Assembly: GCA_025449515.1 (NCBI GenBank)
Contig: JANWJI010000087.1
Coordinates: 1 to 11,305 of the forward strand
Direction: 5' to 3'
DNA from: Nitrososphaeraceae archaeon
GTDB lineage: Archaea > Thermoproteota > Nitrososphaeria > Nitrososphaerales > Nitrososphaeraceae
DNA: 11,305 nucleotides
A program made the translations under genes and the position numbers. Below are positions 5,919 to 11,305 of the stretch, in pieces. Below the pieces are notes generated by a model. The model was given only the letters and a program-made list of their open reading frames with translations. It ran no database searches and was not told the origin of the DNA. Position 1 is the first letter of the stretch; every line of letters begins with the position of its first letter.

Positions 5919-7808
5919 ATGGGATGGAAGCGCTTATCTAATTTTAGGTTAAAAGTAAATATAAAATTAGGCGTATATAGTACCGATATAAGCGTGAGAC
6001 CCGTTTTGCTTACTGTGGACGATAATCCACAAGTGGTTTGGGCTATTGAGCGTGATTTACGACGGCAATACGGAAAACGCTTTCGTATTCTTAAAGCTGA
6101 TTCTAGTCAAAAAGCTCTCGGATTAGTGAAGCAGTTAAAACTACGAAATGAGATCGTGGCATTGCTCTTAGTAGACCAGCGAATGCCGCAGATGTCTGGA
6201 GTGGAATTACTAGAACGATCTATGGATATATTTCCAGAAGCTAAGCGTGTATTACTTACAGCTTATGCAGATACAGAGGCTGCAATAAGATCCATCAATA
6301 AAGCCAGAATCGATTATTACCTAATGAAACCATGGGACCCTCCTGAAGAACATTTGTTCCCCATCCTTGATGATCTGTTAGATGATTGGTGGGCTTCATT
6401 TAAACCTCCATACGAGGGAATTAGGGTTATAGGATTGAGATGGTCACCGAAATCCTATGATTTAAAACACTTTCTAGCCAGAAATGGGATACCCTATCAA
6501 TGGCTAGATATAGAATCTGATGAAGGTCACCGTTTAGTTTCTTATGTCGCCTCTACAAGCAAGGGTGAAGGATCTGGTCATATTTCCACCACCATCTCAG
6601 TTTCGGATTTTAATCTCAATCAGCCTGGAAACAACGATGATAATACTGCATCCTTAATTAGATCGTCATCATCATCACCGTCGTCTTCGTCTTCACTATA
6701 TCCTTCATTCTTAAATCTACCACTGGTGATTTTTCCTGACGGCTCTTACGTGGATGAACCGTCTAATTCCGAGCTTGCAGAAAAAATTGGTCTAAAGACT
6801 CAAGCACAGATGCCTTTCTATGATTTAATAATAATTGGAGCAGGACCAGCCGGATTGGCGGCAGCAGTATATGGTGCATCAGAGGGCCTTAGTACATTAC
6901 TAATTGAAAGACAAGCGCCTGGTGGACAAGCAGCTATGAGCTCTAATATTGAAAACTATCTTGGCTTTCCTTCTGGTCTAACTGGCAGTAATCTTGCTAG
7001 ACGAGCTGTTGCACAAGCAGTCCGATTCGGCGTAGAGATTCTAACCCCACAGGAAGTTATGGGTATACAAATCAACGGTCCATATAGAATAGTTCATTTG
7101 AAAGACGGGACAGAGATAAGTTGCCATGCCCTTCTAATTGCTAGTGGAGTATCATACCGTAAATTGGAAGATATAAAGGGAATAGATAAACTGACTGGAG
7201 CTGGTGTGTATTATGGCGCTTCCATGGTGGAGGCGCTATCCTCTCAAGGTGAAGATGTATATATGATCGGTGGAGCAAATTCTGCAGGTCAAGCAGCAAT
7301 TCATTTTTCTAAATATTCCAAAACAGTAACCCTTGTAGTTCGTGGCGATTCTTTAACCAAAAGTATGTCATACTATCTTATTAATCAAATAAACGGCACA
7401 TCCAATATACAAGTATTATTAAATTCAAAGCTTATGGAAGTACAGGGTGAAAATCGACTTGAATTCGTTACCGTATACAATACTCAAACAGGAGAACAGC
7501 ATACTGTATCATGTTCTATACTCTATATATTTATAGGTGCAGTACCACATACGGAAGTGTTTGCTGGATTAATAGAACGAGATGCAAATGGCTTTATCTT
7601 GACAGGCCAGGATTTGATACGAGATGGAGGTAAACATCCTAAAGGCTGGAACCTCGATCGGTCCCCATTTTTACTTGAGACAAATGTGCCTGGGATATTC
7701 GCTGCTGGAGATGTACGCCATGGCTCTACAAAAAGAGTGGCTACAGGTGTTGGAGAGGGATCCCTAGCTGTTCAATTAATACAACAATATTTAAAGAGTG
7801 TGAAATAA
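5919..7808 (+). CDS. fused response regulator / thioredoxin-reductase-like flavoprotein
   Basis: A 629-residue fusion. Residues about 28-140 are a receiver domain: acidic pair D34-D35, phosphoacceptor D86 (VDQRMP), T114 (LLTAY) and K137 (LMKPW). Residues about 166-280 resemble the thioredoxin/glutaredoxin-like linker of this family (GIRVIGLRWSPKSYDLKHFL, then LPLVIFPDGS), here interrupted by a Ser/Asn-rich insertion (about 211-265). Residues about 299-629 are a thioredoxin-reductase fold: FAD motif GAGPAG (307-312), NAD(P)H motif GGANSAG (451-457) and C-terminal FAD motif GIFAAGDVRHGSTKRV (592-607). The redox CxxC is absent: its place is GVYYGASM (429-436). It is therefore probably not a classical thioredoxin reductase, and the oxidoreductase is likely the output of a two-component pathway. 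The ATG follows a TATA box by about 25 bases. It lies 68 bp upstream of the kinase, its probable partner. Bacterial homologues carry the same fusion and often the same neighbour (family knowledge). Confidence 0.92.
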   Translation: MGWKRLSNFRLKVNIKLGVYSTDISVRPVLLTVDDNPQVVWAIERDLRRQYGKRFRILKADSSQKALGLVKQLKLRNEIVALLLVDQRMPQMSGVELLERSMDIFPEAKRVLLTAYADTEAAIRSINKARIDYYLMKPWDPPEEHLFPILDDLLDDWWASFKPPYEGIRVIGLRWSPKSYDLKHFLARNGIPYQWLDIESDEGHRLVSYVASTSKGEGSGHISTTISVSDFNLNQPGNNDDNTASLIRSSSSSPSSSSSLYPSFLNLPLVIFPDGSYVDEPSNSELAEKIGLKTQAQMPFYDLIIIGAGPAGLAAAVYGASEGLSTLLIERQAPGGQAAMSSNIENYLGFPSGLTGSNLARRAVAQAVRFGVEILTPQEVMGIQINGPYRIVHLKDGTEISCHALLIASGVSYRKLEDIKGIDKLTGAGVYYGASMVEALSSQGEDVYMIGGANSAGQAAIHFSKYSKTVTLVVRGDSLTKSMSYYLINQINGTSNIQVLLNSKLMEVQGENRLEFVTVYNTQTGEQHTVSCSILYIFIGAVPHTEVFAGLIERDANGFILTGQDLIRDGGKHPKGWNLDRSPFLLETNVPGIFAAGDVRHGSTKRVATGVGEGSLAVQLIQQYLKSVK

Positions 7809-7834
7809 ATAATAACAATATCTTCACTAGCAGT

Positions 7835-7875
7835 ACAAATAAAAATGCTTATAGCAGAAGTTAAGAAGGGAAGGG
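7835..7875 (+). promoter_or_regulatory. possible internal promoter and purine-rich leader of the kinase gene
   Basis: In the 68-bp gap, ACAAATAAAAAT (7835-7846) could be a TATA box with initiation near 7867. The leader ends in GAAGGGAAGGG one base before ATG 7877, purine-rich but not a canonical GGAGG. The kinase could be read from here as well as by readthrough from the fusion gene. Confidence 0.3.
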
Positions 7876-7876
7876 T

Positions 7877-9418
7877 ATGACGATTAGTACAAAGGGTAGC
7901 AATCTTACTCCTGATCGAGAGGCTCTTTTTCATCAAATAGAGCTATTTTCCGGGCTCTCAGATAAAGAGCTAAACTCATTAGAAAAAGGAAAGGAGGAAT
8001 GGTATGGAAAGGGTGACAAAATAATTTCTGAAGGTGAAAATGATGCGTTCTATGTAGTACTAAACGGAAAGGTGCAGATCATATTAAAGGATGGGCCAAG
8101 AGAAGCGCTCCTTTCTACATATGATTCAGGAGACCATTTTGGAGAGCTTTTAATAATTCTTGGTGAGCATCTCTCAGATCATAAATGTGCTGCTATTGCT
8201 GCTGAAAAAAGCCATTTACTAAGATGGGATAGAGACGCATTCTGGCGAATGGTGTACGGTTCACCTTCTCTGACTAGGCAGATTCTAAATTCAATGGCGC
8301 GCCTTCTTAAATCATTGGAGACAGTATTAGAGCAGAATCAAAAGCTGATAGCGCTCGGTAGCTTGGCTGCAGGTCTCGCTCATGAGTTGAATAATCCTGC
8401 CGCAGCTGCCAATAGATCTGTCTCACAGCTATCTGATTCTATTTTAGAATGGAGGTCTCTGATGCAGAGGCTAAATAGTCCTGAAGGTATAACTTCTGAA
8501 CAATGGTCGTACATTTCTAAATTAAGGAATGACATTCTGAAATTTGATTCGAATTCCACGACTTCTGTTACTGGCGATCGTAGTACAAATGATATTATAG
8601 CACAAAGCGAAAAGGAAGAGCAGATCATAGGATGGCTTGAAACTCATGGTATTAATGATGGATGGAAGCTGGCATCTGAATTAGTCAATGTAGGAATTAC
8701 TATAGATACCATAAAGGATATCTCTAGTACCTTAATGTCGCCGGAGGTCAGTACCCATAACAGTAGGGTAGAGCAGAACCTTAAAGATATCGTGGGTTGG
8801 TTCGCTACAACAATAACGTTAGACCGTTTGCTTTACGAGATTAAAAGCAGCACTACGCGTATTAGTGACCTAGTCTCTGCGGTAAAATCATATTCCTATG
8901 TGGATCAGACTCCTCTTCAGAATGTCGATATCCATAAAGGGATAGAGAGCGCCATGACCATCCTTCAGCATAAACTAAAGAAAGCAGAAATAACTACAAT
9001 TCGAGAATATGATTCTAAATTGCCGCATATTAATGCTTATGAAAATGAGCTGAATCAAGTATGGACCAATCTAATTGATAATGCTATTGATGGAATAGGA
9101 AAAAACGGAACTATTTTAATTCGTACCAAAAACGAGGCTAATGATCATATACTTGTAGAAATAGTAGACAATGGAAGTAAAGGTATTCCAGAAGATATAA
9201 AATCACGGATTTTTGAACCGTTCTTTACAACAAAAGACCCAGGGAAAGGTACTGGTCTTGGATTGGGTATAAGTCATCGGATCATTGCTGAGACGCACCG
9301 TGGAGACATCCGGGTATATTCTAGACCAGGAGAGACTCGTTTTCAGGTTCGTCTGCCTATCATCTACAAAGACGGGCTCAAAGAAAGGTACTGGTCATGG
9401 ATAAAGCCACAGGACTAG
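7877..9418 (+). CDS. cyclic-nucleotide-binding-domain histidine kinase
   Basis: A 513-residue soluble sensor kinase with no membrane segment. Residues about 18-130 form a CNB-type beta-barrel sensor (IELFSGLSDKEL at the start, AFYVVLNGKVQII, GDHFGELLIILGE). The phosphate-loop Glu (E90) is kept, but the usual Arg is replaced by K103 in HKCAA, so cAMP binding is uncertain. The DHp H-box is AAGLAHELNNPAAAANR with phosphoacceptor H169. A long helical region (about 185-345) separates it from the HATPase domain: N-box NLIDNAID (398-405), G1 DNGSKGIP (431-438), F-box FEPFFTTK (446-453) and G2 GTGLGLGIS (458-466). The start is ATG 7877, behind a purine-rich leader. It follows the response-regulator fusion in the same orientation, and the pair is the clear functional unit: kinase H169 to receiver D86. 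The 3' end meets minus-strand ORFs tail to tail. Confidence 0.92.
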   Translation: MTISTKGSNLTPDREALFHQIELFSGLSDKELNSLEKGKEEWYGKGDKIISEGENDAFYVVLNGKVQIILKDGPREALLSTYDSGDHFGELLIILGEHLSDHKCAAIAAEKSHLLRWDRDAFWRMVYGSPSLTRQILNSMARLLKSLETVLEQNQKLIALGSLAAGLAHELNNPAAAANRSVSQLSDSILEWRSLMQRLNSPEGITSEQWSYISKLRNDILKFDSNSTTSVTGDRSTNDIIAQSEKEEQIIGWLETHGINDGWKLASELVNVGITIDTIKDISSTLMSPEVSTHNSRVEQNLKDIVGWFATTITLDRLLYEIKSSTTRISDLVSAVKSYSYVDQTPLQNVDIHKGIESAMTILQHKLKKAEITTIREYDSKLPHINAYENELNQVWTNLIDNAIDGIGKNGTILIRTKNEANDHILVEIVDNGSKGIPEDIKSRIFEPFFTTKDPGKGTGLGLGISHRIIAETHRGDIRVYSRPGETRFQVRLPIIYKDGLKERYWSWIKPQD

Positions 9419-9624
9419 CAAAAACCCAAATCTCAGAGGAAATACGAATCTCGGATCTTCGATATACTCTCCGTCTACAGGATCATAATAATAAATTCCG
9501 ATTCCACCAGCTTGCCTTCTGTATAATTATTCTTCAATTCTTCACAACAGGTTTTAATCGCGTTTTTTTGACTTGCTGTCAGTTTTCCATGAAAATTCTT
9601 GGCATTTGGTATAATCTGGCTCAC
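9395..9624 (-). pseudogene. small hypothetical protein remnant, frameshifted
   Basis: Not recognised. On the minus strand a frame from GTG 9624 gives KLTASQKNAIKTCCEELK and NNYTEGKLVES, then loses sense and stops at 9475. The next frame continues with IYYYDPVDGEYIEDPRFVFP to a stop at 9395, inside the last codons of the kinase on the other strand. Both pieces have protein-like composition and join naturally at about 9500, which suggests one small gene of about 75 residues broken by one indel. It overlaps the preceding small ORF in another frame. The competing plus-strand frame over 9397-9663 has poor composition. Confidence 0.35.
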
Positions 9625-9847
9625 ATATCATGCAATATCCTAGGCCGCATAGAATATGATTAATTTCGTGATGTTCACACTAACAATACTGATTTAACTC
9701 TAAGACATACTTTAAAGCCTCGATATAACCAAGTTTTATTTGCTCATTAAAATCATTGTGTCCAGAAATATACTCACCTAGTTTTAGATCAAGTTGCATT
9801 ATTATCTTCTCCTTAGATTTCAATTCTTCTGGTCCTCTGATCTGCAT
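9554..9847 (-). pseudogene. small CxCxH zinc-motif protein with in-frame amber stop
   Basis: From ATG 9847, 55 codons encode a helical protein containing KLGEYISGHNDFNEQIKLGY and IEALKYVLELNQYC, then TAG at 9680-9682. The same frame continues for 41 more codons with CEHHEINHILCGLGYCMICE and PDYTKCQEF to TAA 9554-9556. The stop sits between two cysteines (C-stop-C). With any residue there, the stretch becomes CxCxHxxxxH followed by CxxxxCxxC, the arrangement seen in the neighbouring ORF at 10128-10346. I infer a former 97-residue zinc-binding protein with a nonsense mutation. A 55-residue protein could still be made. The ATG lies 28 bases inside the upstream broken ORF. The function is unknown. 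Confidence 0.45.
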
Positions 9848-10131
9848 ACTTTCTGATCAATTAAAGCCTGTGGATTTTCAAACCATTCAACTTTTATCCC
9901 AAGCATCCATAAACTTTGGTTCATCAACATTGTATGGGTAGCGCATGAATAAAACCAACTATCATCAATCTCAAAACGCCAATCAGCAAGTCTACCGCAC
10001 CTTCTCAAAGCAATATTCTGTCATTTCCAGCAGCCTCGCTTCATCATCAATGGGAGCATCAGAAGGTTTTCTATTACACAGGGTCGACTGACTATCGGAA
10101 TCGATAGTGAGGTTAGTTTAAGATCACTCAT
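9820..10131 (-). pseudogene. hypothetical protein, frameshifted, translationally linked start
   Basis: Not recognised. ATG 10131 overlaps the TGA of the upstream zinc-motif ORF as ATGA, typical of linked genes. MSDLKLT is followed, one frame over, by LTIDSDSQSTLCNRKPSDAP and IDDEARLLEMTEYCFEKVR, stopping at 9992. A third frame then carries CGRLADWRFEIDDSWFYSC and KVEWFENPQALIDQK to a stop at 9820. Breaks would lie near 10108 and 10000. The pieces look like coding sequence, but the assembly into one protein of about 100 residues is inference. An inverted repeat (10091-10108) lies at the first break. Confidence 0.35.
10091..10108. repeat. 7-bp inverted repeat
   Basis: ACTATCG (10091-10097) and CGATAGT (10102-10108) are separated by GAAT. 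The repeat sits at the apparent frameshift of the 9820-10131 ORF. It could be a hairpin in the transcript, a slippage site or chance. Confidence 0.3.
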
Positions 10132-10346
10132 GTCATCTTCCTATTCAATTTATTGTGTCTAACCTTTTTAACAGGATAATACATTCTACAAGTACATACG
10201 TAGAAATACGTACATCCGAATATTTTTGCATGATGTGATTTTAAATGCCCGCATATACAAAATTTTCTCGTTTCTGGACCTAAGCCATCACTGTTTTTAC
10301 CCAGATGTTGATTATATTTGATCTTGCGTCTTTTGTTCTGCTTCAA
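10128..10346 (-). CDS. small CxCxH zinc-motif protein, 72 aa
   Basis: A basic 72-residue protein. The centre reads FCICGHLKSHHAK and then FGCTYFYVCTC, a CxCGHxxxxH knuckle with further Cys that could bind one zinc ion (inference). Both ends are Lys/Arg-rich, which would suit nucleic-acid contact, but nothing specific supports that. The start must be TTG 10346, since a TGA lies six bases before it in frame and no ATG precedes the motif. This weakens confidence that the gene is intact. It begins 3 bases after the stop of a short coding-like piece (10350-10439), and its own TGA overlaps the ATG of the next ORF as ATGA, so it appears to be part of a minus-strand string of small genes. Confidence 0.45.
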   Translation of the reverse strand: MKQNKRRKIKYNQHLGKNSDGLGPETRKFCICGHLKSHHAKIFGCTYFYVCTCRMYYPVKKVRHNKLNRKMT

Positions 10347-10349
10347 GGC

Positions 10350-10439
10350 TCAGTACGAATCAGAAGGAAGTCTCATGGTTGCCTTTACCTCATTATTTTC
10401 TCCCTTGACCAATACACTCCAGGTTATCTTACATTTCCA
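10350..10439 (-). pseudogene. short coding-like piece, 29 codons, no start
   Basis: An open minus-strand frame reading WKCKITWSVLVKG and ENNEVKATMRLPSDSY, ending at TGA 10350-10352, just before the TTG of the next ORF. No start codon precedes it: a TGA immediately precedes the Trp codon. Its composition and its position in the string of small ORFs are the only support. It could be a small gene that lost its start. Confidence 0.25.
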
Positions 10440-10587
10440 TCAAATAAAAGCCATACTGTATAGGCTGCTGTAATACCCTACTGATACGTTTATCATGCTG
10501 TCATACAAGGATAGGATCGGAAGTAGTGCCTGCGCCATAAAATTATGTATAATGAAGAAAGATTGGGATAATCATTAAATCATATCG
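10440..10587. other. short gap, nothing recognised
   Basis: A 32-codon minus-strand frame beginning MAQALLPILSLYDSM is present, without an identifiable family. There is no T-run after the monooxygenase-like gene. Confidence 0.3.
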
Positions 10588-10957
10588 CTAGTCTACACAG
10601 ATGCCTGGGACTGGTACTTTTTTGAACAGATGCGGAGACATTACAACATTCGGGAGTAAGTCGGCCATCCTAGATCGGAACTCTGGTCTATCAAAGGCTT
10701 GTTTAAAATGTTCTGCAGATTCCCATATGACATAGTTAAAAAACGTAGTACTATTACCTATACCCCTGTGCAGTTGAGCTGAGATGAATCCGGGTTGCTG
10801 CTTAAATATTTCAGTAGTAGCTGCAAAAAACCTTCAAGAATTGATCTACGTCATCAGATTTCACAGTAAATTTGTTTAACAGGATAACCGAACCCACATC
10901 TTCCTCGAGTTGCGCTTTTAATGTTATATTTTCGTCCATTTCAACGATTTTTACCAT
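10588..10957 (-). pseudogene. antibiotic-biosynthesis-monooxygenase (ABM)-like protein, one frameshift
   Basis: A dimeric alpha+beta-barrel (ABM) protein, 122 residues when the frame is restored. From ATG 10957 the first frame gives VGSVILLNKFTVKSDDVDQF and LKVF, then stops after about 50 codons. One frame over it continues AATTEIFKQQPGFISAQLHR, NYVIWESAEHFKQAFDRPEF and PHLFKKVPVPGICVD to TAG 10588-10590. The junction is a run of six A on the plus strand (10825-10830); five would give one open frame. Such proteins act as small cytosolic oxygenases on quinol- or heme-like substrates; none can be named here. A single homopolymer indel is as likely to be a sequencing error as a mutation, so the gene may be intact in the organism. 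It follows the rhodanese at a distance of 211 bp in the same direction, probably as a separate unit. Confidence 0.85.
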
Positions 10958-11168
10958 GGCTAATGATGGTATGTATTGCTATTTGAGTTTTTGATTGATC
11001 AATGCTAAATCTAATTCAACCAACAGAGCTAAATCTCATTAATCCTTAGTATTGGCTTGTTTGTTAGTGTGTACTAATTGATTTCTATTGTGATCAGTGA
11101 CCACAAATTTGAGAATTAAAGACATAAAAAAATTAAATGTGAATCATTTTTAGCCTCTCTTTGATTCT
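10958..11168. other. intergenic region upstream of the ABM-like gene
   Basis: 211 bp without an open frame of note. It holds the T-run terminator of the rhodanese (minus strand). No convincing TATA box for the ABM-like gene could be picked out. Confidence 0.35.
11126..11132 (-). terminator. T7 run after the rhodanese gene
   Basis: A7 on the plus strand, T7 on the minus strand, about 37 bases past the rhodanese stop. T-runs of this kind are sufficient for transcription termination in many archaea. Confidence 0.4.
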
Positions 11169-11305
11169 CTATTTCTCTATAGGATTATCTATCATATTTC
11201 CCCATTCTGTCCATGAACCATCATAATTTTTCACATTTGGATATCCTAGTAAATAAGAAAGAACAAACCAAGTATGTGAGGATCTTTCGCCGATCCTACA
11301 ATAAG
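11169..11305 (-). CDS. rhodanese (thiosulfate sulfurtransferase), C-terminal end, partial
   Basis: The last 44 residues of a two-domain rhodanese; the rest lies beyond the window. The first visible residues are YCRIGERSSHTWFVLSYLLG, containing the active-site loop CRIGERS with the persulfide-forming Cys. They are followed by YPNVKNYDGSWTEWGNM and the end PIEK, TAG 11169-11171. The Cys loop plus NYDGSWTEW is the signature of SseA/thiosulfate sulfurtransferases, which move sulfane sulfur from thiosulfate to cyanide or thiols in the cytosol. It reads right to the window edge without a break. It is followed by a T7 terminator, so it is probably transcribed separately from the downstream monooxygenase-like gene. 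Confidence 0.9.
   Translation of the reverse strand, partial: YCRIGERSSHTWFVLSYLLGYPNVKNYDGSWTEWGNMIDNPIEK

Noticed and set aside
8380..8628. Minus-strand open frame inside the kinase gene
   Set aside because: It is a shadow of the H-box region of the kinase, with no independent start signal.
9397..9663. Plus-strand open frame overlapping the kinase end
   Set aside because: Its composition (Phe/Cys/Ile-rich, no motif) is that of a shadow, and the minus strand of the same stretch has better protein-like pieces.
1..11305. CRISPR array, tRNA or rRNA genes
   Set aside because: No regularly spaced repeats and no tRNA- or rRNA-like segments were seen on reading either strand.

Overview
This is a low-GC window with short or leaderless-looking promoters, T-run terminators and no convincing Shine-Dalgarno motifs for most genes. 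Together with the gene families present (F420/FMN-type LLM oxidoreductase, fused response regulator/thioredoxin-reductase-like protein, CxC-H small zinc proteins), this suggests a soil-type ammonia-oxidising archaeon (Nitrososphaerales, perhaps Nitrosocosmicus-like). That assignment is inference: no rRNA, tRNA or amo gene is present to confirm it.

Layout. 1-405 (+) is the 3' half of a broken DDE transposase. 640-888 (+) is a small hypothetical gene. 1359-2226 (-) is a short-chain dehydrogenase split by four frameshifts. 2535-3497 (-) is an intact LLM-class flavin/F420 oxidoreductase. 3632-3877 (-) is an eroded remnant of an NAD(P)H-dependent FMN reductase. 4152-5555 (-) is an intact glutathione/mercuric-reductase-like flavoprotein disulfide reductase. 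5919-7808 (+) is a response-regulator/thioredoxin-reductase-like fusion, followed by 7877-9418 (+), a histidine kinase with a cyclic-nucleotide-binding-type sensor domain. 9395-10439 (-) is a run of small, overlapping, mostly broken ORFs, two with a CxCxH zinc-binding-like motif. 10588-10957 (-) is an antibiotic-biosynthesis-monooxygenase-like protein with one homopolymer frameshift. 11169-11305 (-) is the C-terminal end of a rhodanese.

How it fits together. The core is the two-gene (+) unit at 5919-9418: a cytosolic kinase with an N-terminal ligand-sensor domain and a response regulator whose output is a flavoprotein instead of a DNA-binding domain. The kinase is expected to phosphorylate D86 of the fusion and thereby alter its flavoprotein activity; this is inference from domain order and adjacency. 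A second flavoprotein, the disulfide reductase, diverges from it. The 363-bp region between them holds a perfect 16-bp palindrome built from the half-site TTAGTAT, plus a direct repeat of the same half-site with the same 2-bp spacing. This is the best candidate for an undescribed regulatory element in the window.

The flanks are rich in redox enzymes (LLM oxidoreductase, SDR, FMN reductase, monooxygenase, rhodanese), but many are decayed. Several breaks lie in homopolymers and one is a 4-bp tandem duplication. Assembly error must therefore be excluded for the single-indel cases, while the FMN reductase and SDR carry too many lesions for that to be the simple explanation.
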